Shown piece after piece: positions 1 through 6,841 of a stretch of DNA of 28,879 nucleotides. Source of the DNA: Clostridiales bacterium (lineage in GTDB: Bacteria; Bacillota; Clostridia; Lachnospirales; Lachnospiraceae); the NCBI GenBank assembly GCA_018374355.1, contig JAHAFI010000035.1, positions 1-28,879 on the forward strand. The letters are read 5' to 3'. How positions within the stretch are numbered: position 1 is the stretch's first letter; each line of letters begins with the position of its first letter. The notes beneath the pieces are model-generated. The model made no database searches, was not told the DNA's origin, and was given only the letters and a program-made list of their open reading frames with translations. The position numbers and the translations under genes are program-made.

Positions 1-314
1 TGGACACAGCCATTTCTATCCTTGTGCAGAAATGCACTTTTTTACGCTTTCATCTCGGCTATTGAATAACCGAGGATTCTCGCTTGCTATTCCTAAAAAA
101 GCATCAAAAGCATTGCAATTGATAAAATATGTTTTACATTTAAAACTCTTTTAACATCGTTTCCTATTTTTCTTATTTGAAATTTCATATCATCCTTTCT
201 TTCCCCACATCACATCCTTACTGTATATATCTACACACGAATTATACCATATATATACACTACTTACAATAACGAAAAATCTAAAATATGATATATACAG
301 GAGGTTTTTACTAT
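1..314. other. AT-rich non-coding left edge and leader of the small regulator gene
   Basis: I see no convincing gene here. The stretch is AT-rich. At 24-43 a 5-bp stem GTGCA/TGCAC with a GAAA loop is followed by six T, which could be a weak plus-strand terminator of a gene left of the window. At 52-73 there is an imperfect palindrome (CTCGG..CCGAG) of unknown role. Between about 222 and 262 inverted TATATA-rich arms (GTATATAT at 223-230 and ATATATAC further on) lie upstream of the regulator gene. They could contain its promoter and an autoregulatory operator, but the sequence is too simple to be sure. Confidence 0.4.
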
Positions 315-551
315 ATGAATGACTTTGAATTTGGAACAGTAATTTTACACTTAAAAGAACTTATGGAAGAACGCAATCTCTCATTAAGCAAGTTATCTTA
401 TCGTGCAGAAATGCAAAGAACACAGCTCAAACATTATTATGATGGTTCAATTCAAAGATTGGACATAGCTGTATTGTCAAGACTTTGCTATGCACTAAAT
501 TGTAATTTGAATGATTTATTAGAATATATCCCACCAACTAAAGAAAACTAA
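315..551 (+). CDS. small Cro/CI (XRE)-type helix-turn-helix transcriptional regulator
   Basis: A 78-residue protein that is almost only a helix-turn-helix domain. LKELMEERNLSLSKLSYRAEM, then a basic recognition stretch (RTQLKHYYDG), then LSRLCYALNCNLNDLLEY match the usual Cro/CI pattern of five helices ending in an L..LC.AL.C...DLL signature. Such proteins bind DNA as dimers and often regulate neighbouring or mobile genes. The start at 315 is chosen because AGGAGG at 299-304 lies 10 nt upstream. The earlier in-frame ATG at 288 lies before that ribosome binding site and would make it coding. The target is unknown. The gene stands alone, is more AT-rich than its neighbours, and is convergent with the operon ending at 752. 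AT richness and isolation hint at acquired DNA (inference). Confidence 0.85.
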   Translation: MNDFEFGTVILHLKELMEERNLSLSKLSYRAEMQRTQLKHYYDGSIQRLDIAVLSRLCYALNCNLNDLLEYIPPTKEN

Positions 552-570
552 ATTTACTTAATCAGAAAAA

Positions 571-609
571 GAGAGAACCTGACTTTTTTACGAAGTCCTG
601 TTCTCTCTA
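571..609 (+). terminator. hairpin after the small regulator gene
   Basis: The arms 571-586 and 594-609 pair over 14 of 16 positions (outer AGAGAGAAC/GTTCTCTCT, inner GACTT/AAGTC) around a 7-nt loop. It begins 19 nt after the stop codon of the regulator. No T-run follows, so it may be a transcript-stabilising or processing hairpin rather than a true intrinsic terminator. Confidence 0.5.
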
Positions 610-642
610 TGTTGATTTGCAAATTGGCGACTGCTGCGAGGG

Positions 643-710
643 TCAAAAACCCCCCTGCTCTGCAGCGTTACAAATTTGATGCCCCGTTGCTTGCAGCGGG
701 GTTTTTGACT
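643..710. terminator. bidirectional intrinsic terminator between convergent genes
   Basis: Arms 643-659 and 694-710 are inverted copies (GTCAAAAACCCC.CTGC and GCAG.GGGGTTTTTGAC), 16 of 17 positions pairing. Because the arms end in A5/T5 they give a T-run on either strand. This fits the convergent arrangement of the regulator (+) and the histidine kinase (-, ending at 752). The right arm is shared with the terminator near 8718-8734. Confidence 0.75.
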
Positions 711-751
711 TGTGATATGGTTCCCTCATATCACAAACAGCACTTACCCAA

Positions 752-1762
752 TCAGTACATTTTCAAATCCATCATACGCAGATCAATAAATACCGAAGTC
801 CCTTTTCCCGGCTCAGAAGAAATGGTAATCTTATGGGACAGTTTTTCACAAATCTCCCTGCACAAAAACAGTCCCAATCCCGTGGCCCTCTTCTGTTCCC
901 TTCCGTTAAACCCGGTAAATCCCCGCTGGAATACCATTGGAAGATCCTCTTTGCGGATTCCGATTCCCGTATCCCGGATCACCAGTACGTCCGGCTCTTC
1001 CATCTCAATCCGTATACAGCCCTGTCTGGGTGTATATTTTACGGCATTTGAAATAACCTGCTCCAGAACAAATTCCAGCCATTTTTCATCGGTCAGGACC
1101 TTCCGGTTTACCGGCTCATATTCCAACCGCAGCCGCTTTCCGATAAAAAAACGGGAGTGGCTTTTCACCGCCTGCCGGATGATCCCATCCAGATCGTAAT
1201 TCTGGATTTGAAGATCGGAACTCATGTCTTTCAGTCTCAGATAAGACAATACCATCTGCACATACTGTTCAATCCGTAAAAGTTCCAGCTCCAGTTCCCT
1301 TCCCTCAGGCAGCTCCTGCTGCTGTAAAAGCAGGCGCATCCCTGCAATGGGGGTTTTGATCTGGTGGCCCCACATGGTATAGTACTCCAGCATCTCCCTC
1401 TGATTTTTCTCCGATTCGTTTTCCAGCTTATCAATCTGACGGCACAGATTTTTTATAACCTTCTGGTAATCCGTATCCAAAAGATCCTCCGCCTCCGGAA
1501 ATGTCTCCGGAAAAATCCTTTCCCATGACGCCATTTCCCTGATCCGCATATGCTTTTTTCTGAAATGAAAGTAATCCACAAGAAGATACACCGTGAAAAT
1601 CACAGCCGTAAGGCAAAATCCATAAGCGGCCCCGCCCGGTCCCAGTCCGTACAGCCAGCAGACCAGCCCGTAAACTCCGCAGATGACAAGATACAGCACT
1701 ATCCATTTGTACCTGCACCTTAGCCAGCCGGCCCATATCTTTCCCTGCTTTTCCATGCTCAT
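752..1762 (-). CDS. two-component sensor histidine kinase, short intramembrane-sensing (BceS/GraS-like) type
   Basis: A 336-residue kinase. Two closely spaced membrane helices (about residues 18-40 and 46-66) have almost no loop between them, typical of intramembrane-sensing kinases that respond through a partner transporter. The H-box WGHQIKTPI has phospho-acceptor His133. The ATP-binding domain shows the N-box with Asn239 (QVISNAVKYT), DTGIGI at 264-269 and GLGLFL near 295-300. It phosphorylates the regulator encoded just upstream. The start codon overlaps that gene's stop by ATGA, which fixes the start and implies translational coupling. No BceAB-type transporter adjoins it. The ABC transporter at 8735-11907 has its own kinase, so the signal is unknown. 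A bidirectional terminator follows at 643-710. Confidence 0.9.
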   Translation of the reverse strand: MSMEKQGKIWAGWLRCRYKWIVLYLVICGVYGLVCWLYGLGPGGAAYGFCLTAVIFTVYLLVDYFHFRKKHMRIREMASWERIFPETFPEAEDLLDTDYQKVIKNLCRQIDKLENESEKNQREMLEYYTMWGHQIKTPIAGMRLLLQQQELPEGRELELELLRIEQYVQMVLSYLRLKDMSSDLQIQNYDLDGIIRQAVKSHSRFFIGKRLRLEYEPVNRKVLTDEKWLEFVLEQVISNAVKYTPRQGCIRIEMEEPDVLVIRDTGIGIRKEDLPMVFQRGFTGFNGREQKRATGLGLFLCREICEKLSHKITISSEPGKGTSVFIDLRMMDLKMY

Positions 1763-2433
1763 TCCACCTTATAGCCAATCCCTTTTTTCGTGACGATAAA
1801 CCCGCAAAGCCCTGCCTGTTCCAGTTTTTTCCTAAGCCGGGTAACATTAACCGTCAGGGTATTATCGTCAATGAAGCTGTCTGTGGCCCAAAGCTCATCC
1901 ATCAGAGCATCTCTGGACACCACCTTTTCCTTCTGTTCCATCAGTATTTTCAGGATTCGGAATTCATTTTTTGTAAGCTCCAGCGTCTCCCCGTTCCAGT
2001 TCAGCGTTCCGGCTGACAGATTCAGGATCGCACCCCGGTGCTCCAGAAGCTCCGTTCCCCCGGTAAAATCATAGGTTCTTCGAAGCATCGCCTGTACCTT
2101 GGCCGTGAGGACGTTCAGATCAAAGGGCTTCATAATAAAATCATCCCCGCCCATGTTCATGGCAAGAACAATATTCATATTGTCCGCCGCAGATGAAATA
2201 AAGATGATGGGCACCTTGGACACCTGACGGATCCGGCTGCACCAGTGAAACCCATTGTAAAAAGGCAGGGAAATGTCCATCAGTACCAGATGGGGACTGC
2301 ATTCCCCAAATTCCTCCATCACATGCTCAAAGTCCTGAATCTGGACGGTCTCATATCCCCAGCCCTGTATATGAGCGGCAATGGCCCTGCTGATCACAGC
2401 ATCATCTTCCACCAGTAAAATTCGATAAGTCAT
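1759..2433 (-). CDS. OmpR/BceR-family response regulator
   Basis: A 224-residue two-domain regulator. The receiver domain (about 1-120) has the acidic pair in VEDD, phospho-acceptor Asp53 (LVLMDISLP) and the conserved Lys102 in FIMKPF. The C-terminal winged-helix DNA-binding domain (about 130-224) has typical OmpR features: LTKNEFRIL, the segment VVSRDALMDELW, TVNVTRLRKKL and the final GIGYKVE. It acts as a transcription factor phosphorylated by the downstream kinase, to which it is coupled by a 4-nt overlap. The gene follows the mutarotase-like gene by 14 nt, so it is probably cotranscribed from far upstream. The D(D/N)NTLTVNV pattern resembles BceR/GraR regulators, many of which control responses to cell-wall antibiotics or peptides. 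That role is inferred here. Confidence 0.92.
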   Translation of the reverse strand: MTYRILLVEDDAVISRAIAAHIQGWGYETVQIQDFEHVMEEFGECSPHLVLMDISLPFYNGFHWCSRIRQVSKVPIIFISSAADNMNIVLAMNMGGDDFIMKPFDLNVLTAKVQAMLRRTYDFTGGTELLEHRGAILNLSAGTLNWNGETLELTKNEFRILKILMEQKEKVVSRDALMDELWATDSFIDDNTLTVNVTRLRKKLEQAGLCGFIVTKKGIGYKVE

Positions 2434-2447
2434 CCGTTCTTTTTCTC

Positions 2448-3344
2448 CTACAGAACCACTTCCAACTGATAAGACTGCTCATACGTTCCTTGGCCTTCTA
2501 CACTCTGTTCCCAAGCCCGTTCTTCCAGCGTTCCCTCAAAGTCTACGCTGTCGCCTCTTCCGCACCATGGCTCAAAGCAGATAAACGGCGCTGCCTCCTC
2601 CGGTGACCAGAATGCGATGATCGGAGTCTCCGTATGCATCTTAATGTACGGTTTCCGGTCGGCACCTGCCAGAAATGCAGTTTTCACCTGATAATCCTCG
2701 AAAATCAGCGCATCATGATCAAACATTCCCTTTGTGATCCGGTGAAGCTGGTTTTCCAATTCGAATTTGTGAAGCTTTTTATCATCGATCCGCTGAATGA
2801 CCGGATCTACCATCAGATAATCCATAGCAGCGGTCTCTTTTTCTCCCGCCAGTCCCAGATAGCACTCCGTTCTTGCCCCTTCCTCGCCATTCAGAGGACA
2901 AAGAAGAGCCGGATGACCGCCCAGTGCGAAATACATGGTTCCCTCATCTTTATTGATGACTCTCCATATTACATCCAGTGTATTATCCTTCAGGCAGAAT
3001 CCCACCTCAAAACGGAAATGGAACGGGTATACCCGGTACGTTTCTTCTGTGTCCTCGATGCTCATCCAGATTTCTGTGTCTGTCTTGGAATCCAAATGAA
3101 AATTTGTCCTTCTGGCAAATCCATGTTTTTCCATTTCATAGGTTTTTCCCTGATAACGGTATACATCATCCCGGAATCCACCCACTGCCGGGAACAGTAC
3201 CGGGGAAGTCCAGCCCCAGAACTTCTTATCTGCATTCCACAGATACTCCTGATCGTTGTCCTTTCTTCTCAAGGAAATCAGTTCTGCACTCTTTTCCCTG
3301 ATGACTGCCCGCAGTTTGTCATTCTCCAATACATATTTTTCCAT
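2448..3344 (-). CDS. aldose 1-epimerase (LacX-like mutarotase) family protein
   Basis: A 298-residue protein of the galactose-mutarotase fold, close in size to LacX/YeaD-like members. Visible family features are GGFRDD, EKHGFAR with His74, GGHPAL with His144 (probable acid/base His) and FICFEPWCG with Glu258 (probable catalytic base). Such enzymes interconvert alpha and beta anomers of aldoses or sugar phosphates in the cytoplasm. The exact substrate cannot be read from sequence. It starts 29 nt after the SH3b lipoprotein gene and ends 14 nt before the response regulator gene, so it is the middle gene of a five-gene operon. There is no sugar transporter or kinase next to it, so a house-cleaning role is as likely as a dedicated pathway. 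Confidence 0.9.
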   Translation of the reverse strand: MEKYVLENDKLRAVIREKSAELISLRRKDNDQEYLWNADKKFWGWTSPVLFPAVGGFRDDVYRYQGKTYEMEKHGFARRTNFHLDSKTDTEIWMSIEDTEETYRVYPFHFRFEVGFCLKDNTLDVIWRVINKDEGTMYFALGGHPALLCPLNGEEGARTECYLGLAGEKETAAMDYLMVDPVIQRIDDKKLHKFELENQLHRITKGMFDHDALIFEDYQVKTAFLAGADRKPYIKMHTETPIIAFWSPEEAAPFICFEPWCGRGDSVDFEGTLEERAWEQSVEGQGTYEQSYQLEVVL

Positions 3345-3373
3345 TCTGCTTTCTCCCTTATATATTTTTTGTA

Positions 3374-3790
3374 CTACTGTTTCTCACTGGTCATATATTT
3401 TTCATAAACCCATGCTTCCTGTCCTTCATAACGGATCTTTATCCAGCCGCCTTCCTGTCCCAGCATTTCCACTGCATCCCCGGATGCCAGTGCACCGATT
3501 ACCTGCGACTGGTTACTGCTTCCCGCCCGGACATTTACCGGAGAAATACAGTAGATGATATTTTCCGGCTCCTCGGTTGGTGTCGGCGTGGGCTCTGCGG
3601 TGGGAACCATTTCCTCTGTAGGACTTGGCTGGGCAGTCGGTTTGGATATGGTTACTTTCGGTCCATCGTCCGTATGTATTTCGGCATCATTGACAGACAG
3701 AATATCCTGTATCACTTCCAGCACTCCGCATCCTGAAAAAACCAGCATACAGAAAACCAGTAAACCTGCTGCAATCATTTTTCTTTTCAT
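3374..3790 (-). CDS. SH3b-domain lipoprotein
   Basis: A 138-residue exported lipoprotein. The N-terminus is a lipoprotein signal: KRK, a hydrophobic stretch, then the lipobox FSGC with Cys21 as the lipidated residue. A Pro/Thr/Glu-rich linker (about 50-75, with PTPTPTEEP) would span part of the cell wall. A bacterial SH3 domain follows (about 78-136): VNVRAGSSNQSQVIGAL, GDAVEML, GGWIKIRYEGQEAWVYEKYM. SH3b domains commonly bind peptidoglycan or peptide stems, so a surface or wall-sensing role is likely (inference). It starts only 10 nt after the nucleoid-associated gene. It shares an operon with a two-component system of the envelope-stress type and could report on the cell wall, but nothing proves that link. 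Confidence 0.9.
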   Translation of the reverse strand: MKRKMIAAGLLVFCMLVFSGCGVLEVIQDILSVNDAEIHTDDGPKVTISKPTAQPSPTEEMVPTAEPTPTPTEEPENIIYCISPVNVRAGSSNQSQVIGALASGDAVEMLGQEGGWIKIRYEGQEAWVYEKYMTSEKQ

Positions 3791-3800
3791 AAAGCTCTCC

Positions 3801-4814
3801 TTACTTACTGATAATATTTCCGATGTTCTTGATTAAAACGGAAATCGTTCCGTCAGGATTGGTGATAAAATCCACCTTATCCTTATTCTGGTACTGTTCC
3901 ATAGGAATCCGAATCTCAATTCCTGTGTCCGTAATCAAATTCTGTTTTCCGAATTTTTTTGTTGTATTGGGATTCTGGGGAGTCACTTCCGTTTCTGTCA
4001 GATTGTATTTGTCCAGCTTTTTGATGACTTCCTCCTTCATCTCCTCCTGTTCCTTAAAAATCTTATCGATCAGAACCGGCACAGCAAAGCTGCCCTCTTC
4101 CTCCAGTGTCTGATTGATGATGCTTTTCGTCTCCATCTGTACCTCAAACTGCTCCGATTCATGATAGAACTTCTTCTGTACGTCATCCACGGCTTTTGTG
4201 ACGATGGCAAGCTTTGTTTTCGGTGACAGGGAACCGTGACATTTTAAGAACAACTGGGAAAAATAATTAGTCTTGATTCCGTTGACCTCGTATTTTTTCT
4301 CAATCAGGCTGATGCTTCGGTCCGTCAGACTGATCAGCGCCGCTTCCGCCAGCTTCTGATTTTCTCCGGGAAGAATCGCTTTCTGTTTGATTACAGAATT
4401 GCTGTTTCCCCAAGGGTCGGAATCCGTCATATGGGTATAATACGTCTTATAATTCATTTTCAACAGCGCAAGAAACGGCTGCTGTTCCACCTGATATTCT
4501 GCAATCAGCAAGTCCGCCGGAGGAATGTCAATATTTTTGTTCATCACACCGTAAAGGAGTTCTCCCAGCTTCTGACTGCGGGGAATGAAATCTTCTGTCC
4601 GGTATTCCTCCAAAATCTGTGAGACCTCGGAATCTTCATCGAAAGAGCATTTTTTCATATCGTCACTTTCCAGCAGGCGGAAAATATGCGCCCGGAGGAA
4701 ATCACCGAAATCGGAGCCGTGATCCAGAGCCTGATCCGACAGCACCGGCATGCCCATGGTGGAATCCATGATGTGTATGATAACCTGTTGTAAGTGAATG
4801 TCTTCTTTTTGCAT
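3801..4814 (-). CDS. nucleoid-associated protein, YejK/NdpA-like (37-kDa family)
   Basis: A 337-residue soluble protein with no signal peptide. The opening (IHLQQVIIHIMDSTMGMPVLSD), the middle with FLALLKMNYKTYYTH, and a region resembling LKCHGSLSPKTKLAIVTKAV fit my memory of the YejK/NdpA nucleoid-associated family as found in Firmicutes. The length also fits. The molecular function of that family is poorly defined; E. coli YejK associates with the nucleoid and topoisomerases. The start follows AGAGG by about 8 nt. It is the first gene of a five-gene minus-strand operon and lies only 33 nt downstream of a TSD-flanked MITE, so its transcript probably begins upstream of or inside that element. 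The family assignment is from pattern recognition, not from a search. Confidence 0.72.
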   Translation of the reverse strand: MQKEDIHLQQVIIHIMDSTMGMPVLSDQALDHGSDFGDFLRAHIFRLLESDDMKKCSFDEDSEVSQILEEYRTEDFIPRSQKLGELLYGVMNKNIDIPPADLLIAEYQVEQQPFLALLKMNYKTYYTHMTDSDPWGNSNSVIKQKAILPGENQKLAEAALISLTDRSISLIEKKYEVNGIKTNYFSQLFLKCHGSLSPKTKLAIVTKAVDDVQKKFYHESEQFEVQMETKSIINQTLEEEGSFAVPVLIDKIFKEQEEMKEEVIKKLDKYNLTETEVTPQNPNTTKKFGKQNLITDTGIEIRIPMEQYQNKDKVDFITNPDGTISVLIKNIGNIISK

Positions 4815-4847
4815 TCTGATACCTCTTTATCTTTTGTTTGCATATAG

Positions 4848-4991
4848 GTAACTGTTCAGAAGGTCACTGTTCCGCGAGGGATTGCCTTGCAAGTGCAAGG
4901 CAATCCCGAGACATACGAGTGCCGCACTGCATCAAATGCAGTGCGTGTGCATGCATTTGTGACTATGAAGGAAAGGATCCTGAATAGTTAC
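4848..4991. mobile_element. MITE-like element, copy 1 (TIRs plus 8-bp target duplication)
   Basis: A 144-bp non-coding element with terminal inverted repeats GTAACTGTTCAG (4848-4859) and CTGAATAGTTAC (4980-4991), 11 of 12 matching. It is flanked exactly by the 8-bp direct repeat GCATATAG (4840-4847 and 4992-4999). Inside are a perfect 13-bp stem (GGGATTGCCTTGC paired with GCAAGGCAATCCC) and a perfect 9-bp stem (GCACTGCAT/ATGCAGTGC), joined by the conserved linker CCGAGACATAC and followed by GTGTGC. The same linkers occur at 5066-5171 and, inverted, at 18078-18219. There is no transposase, so movement would need a full-length relative elsewhere. It sits 33 bp upstream of the NdpA-like gene and probably lies in its 5' leader. 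Confidence 0.85.
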
Positions 4992-5065
4992 GCATATAGA
5001 ATACTACATAATGGTGTAAAAAGTAAACATACAAAAGTATTAAGATTAATCTTTGTGTACTGTTT

Positions 5066-5171
5066 GTTACTGTTCCCCTGCAATATTCTGCGAGGTGTTT
5101 TCGCACAGACTGCGCAGAAATCCAGAGACATACAGCACCAAAATATGATGAAATCACATTTTGTGTGCATC
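5066..5171. mobile_element. MITE-like element, truncated copy 2
   Basis: It begins with the end-like sequence GTTACTGTTCCC and continues colinearly with the minus-strand reading of the copy at 18078-18219: CAATATT, the TTCTGCG/CGCAGAA stem, GAGACATACAGC and a second stem ending in ATCACATTTT, then GTGTGC. Identity over about 100 bp is high by eye. The right end with its inverted repeat is missing, because the sequence passes straight into the hairpin-rich repeat that starts near 5168. No target duplication can therefore be found. Confidence 0.75.
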
Positions 5172-5467
5172 TTTGTATTAGATGAACCAGATCTTTTGAC
5201 ATTTGGACATGAACGCTAATATTCGCCGTATATAGTCCAAATATCTGCTCTGAATCTGAAATAAAACGAGTAAAATATCGTTTAATTCACCTGTTTGGAC
5301 GTATACAGGTAAATTCAACTGCTGTCGTCCATTATTTTGAGAAATTATGGACGTAGGAAGTTATAATTTGCTTCTCACATCCAAATTACATGTATCATTG
5401 AATTTATTAACTGGATCGACATGATAAATTGGACATAAATGTCTTCGGGCGATCTTATATGTCCAAA
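5168..5467. repeat. hairpin-rich intergenic repeat, copy 1
   Basis: About 270-300 nt that recur at 28615-28879 in the same orientation with roughly 80% identity by eye. The repeat is built from four successive GGAC...GTCC pairings: TTTGGAC 5202-5208 with GTCCAAA 5235-5241; GGACG near 5297-5301 with CGTCC 5326-5330; TGGACG 5348-5353 with ATCCAAA 5379-5385; and TTGGACATA 5429-5437 with TATGTCCAA 5458-5466. A smaller stem ACCTGT/ACAGGT (5289-5294, 5305-5310) is also present. No open reading frame is conserved. It could be a structured RNA, a mobile non-coding element, or both. Confidence 0.75.
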
Positions 5468-5478
5468 AGCTCAGATAA

Positions 5479-5667
5479 ACTGTATATCTAGGTAACTTAT
5501 CTTCTGGCATCCGGGAATACCATTCACATCGGGAATTCGGCGTTTACGATACGATTCGTGATAATTTCCCTAAATATGTCGTTTCCATGCATGAATTTGA
5601 TATGAGCAGGAATGGAATCAAACATAGAAATATCAGGGATTTCTTGTTAGCGGATCATTGGGAATAA
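5479..5667 (+). pseudogene. 3' remnant of an AAA-ATPase/DUF4143-type gene
   Basis: The frame ending with TAA at 5665-5667 reads REFGVYDTIRDN, FPKYVVSMHEFDMS, RNGIKHRNIRDFLL and a short tail. This strongly resembles the C-terminus of the widespread ATP-binding DUF4143 proteins, which typically end with a 'DN(Y/F)PKYVxSMDEF..S..GI.H.NI.DFLL' pattern. Upstream of codon REFG the similarity fades, and a stop codon (TAA at 5476-5478) closes the frame. No start codon, ATPase domain or Walker motif is present. Only the last 40-60 codons of a gene normally about 400 codons long survive. It directly follows the hairpin-rich repeat, suggesting past rearrangement here. Family identification is from memory of the pattern. 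Confidence 0.6.
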
Positions 5668-5726
5668 AAGGAGTCTCTTCCATTGTGCGTTTCAAAAATA
5701 TAATTTCCCTTTTTCCGAATAAATCA

Positions 5727-5755
5727 TTGCTATACACCGCAAAATCCAGTATAAT
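5727..5755 (+). promoter_or_regulatory. sigma-A-type promoter of the YitT-family gene
   Basis: -35 TTGCTA (5727-5732), a 17-nt spacer, and a perfect consensus -10 TATAAT (5750-5755). Transcription would start near 5762, giving a leader of about 90 nt before the ATG at 5853. Confidence 0.8.
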
Positions 5756-5852
5756 CTCATTTGCACTGCAGTTTTTCAGGCGCTGTCTTTTCTCACTGCT
5801 CTGCTCATTTTAAAAAACAGACTCCTTCTGTAGAAATAAAGGTGGTATATTT

Positions 5853-6743
5853 ATGAAAAAGATTTTTTCCAAAAAGGGATGGGAAACATTCTGGGATTTT
5901 GCAGTGATTACTTTTGGAACATTTATCGTGGCGGCAGCCGTATTTTTCTTCCTGATGCCAAGCAAATTGTCTGTGGGAAGCGGAGTTGGTATCGCTATTG
6001 TACTGGCGCATTTTATCCCGGTTCCGGTCTCCATACTTACCATGGGATTGAATGTATTTTTCCTGTTGATCGGCTTTCTGCTGATTGGAAAAGAATTCGG
6101 GGCAAAAACTGTCTATGCCTCTATGCTGATGCCTGTTTTCATCCGCATTTTTGAGCAGATTTTGCCCGGTTACGAATCCATTCTTGCAGACCCGTTTCTG
6201 GACATGATCTGCTACTGTCTCTTAGTCAGCATCGGTCTGGCTCTTTTATTTGCCCGCAACGCCTCCTCCGGCGGACTGGATATCGTAGCAAAAATTTTAA
6301 ACAAATTCTTCCATATGGAATTGGGGAAAGCCATGTCGCTGGCAGGAATCTGTGTAGCCCTGTCCTCCGCGCTGGCTTACGATAAAAAAACAGTGGTATT
6401 AAGTATCATTGGCACCTATCTGAACGGAATCGTACTGGATAATTTTATCTTCGGAATGAATACAAAGAAACGTGTGTGCATCATCTCTGAAAAGCTGGAG
6501 GAAATCCGGAATTACCTGATTCACGATCTACACAGCGGAGCCACCATCTACGAAACACTGGGCGCATACGATTTCCAGCCTCACAAGGAAATCGTCACCA
6601 TCGTAAATAAAGCGGAATATGCAAAGCTGATGAGTTTTATGTCTGCGACAGACAAAGAGGCATTTATGACTGTTTATACGGTAAATGAAATTATGTATAA
6701 ACCGAAAATCATTCATACGGTTTCAGAAAATGAGACTTCTTGA
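5853..6743 (+). CDS. YitT family membrane protein (DUF161/DUF2179)
   Basis: A 296-residue integral membrane protein. About five hydrophobic helices occupy residues 12-200 (for example ITFGTFIVAAAVFFFLMPSK, VSILTMGLNVFFLLIGFLLI, MICYCLLVSIGLALLFA). They include the family hallmark ASSGGLDIVAKIL and a second SVGSGVGIA-like loop. A soluble C-terminal domain (about 205-290: KRVCIISEKLEEIRNYLIHDLHSGATIYETLGAY, then EIVTIVNKAEYAKLMSFMSATD) matches DUF2179. The molecular function of YitT proteins is not established. The start is supported by AAGGTGG about 10 nt upstream. It is monocistronic, with its own consensus promoter (5727-5755) and a strong terminator (6782-6820). Confidence 0.92.
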   Translation: MKKIFSKKGWETFWDFAVITFGTFIVAAAVFFFLMPSKLSVGSGVGIAIVLAHFIPVPVSILTMGLNVFFLLIGFLLIGKEFGAKTVYASMLMPVFIRIFEQILPGYESILADPFLDMICYCLLVSIGLALLFARNASSGGLDIVAKILNKFFHMELGKAMSLAGICVALSSALAYDKKTVVLSIIGTYLNGIVLDNFIFGMNTKKRVCIISEKLEEIRNYLIHDLHSGATIYETLGAYDFQPHKEIVTIVNKAEYAKLMSFMSATDKEAFMTVYTVNEIMYKPKIIHTVSENETS

Positions 6744-6781
6744 TTTGACGGCAATTCAGAATTGGCCTTACATATACATTG

Positions 6782-6820
6782 AGGAACCCGGCAGAGATTT
6801 GAACTGCCGGGTTCCTTTTT
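6782..6820 (+). terminator. intrinsic terminator of the YitT-family gene
   Basis: A perfect 13-bp GC-rich stem AGGAACCCGGCAG (6782-6794) / CTGCCGGGTTCCT (6804-6816) with a 9-nt loop is followed by a T-run to 6820. It lies 38 nt after the stop codon. Confidence 0.95.
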
Positions 6821-6841
6821 ATCTGATTTTTAGTATAATGG

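Noticed and set aside
609..1199. 196-codon open frame on the plus strand
   Set aside because: Covers the bidirectional terminator and the antisense of the histidine kinase catalytic domain; no domain recognised.
4848..5467. CRISPR array suspected from clustered repeats
   Set aside because: The repeated units are long, different from each other, contain inverted ends and hairpins, and have no regular repeat-spacer pattern or cas genes.
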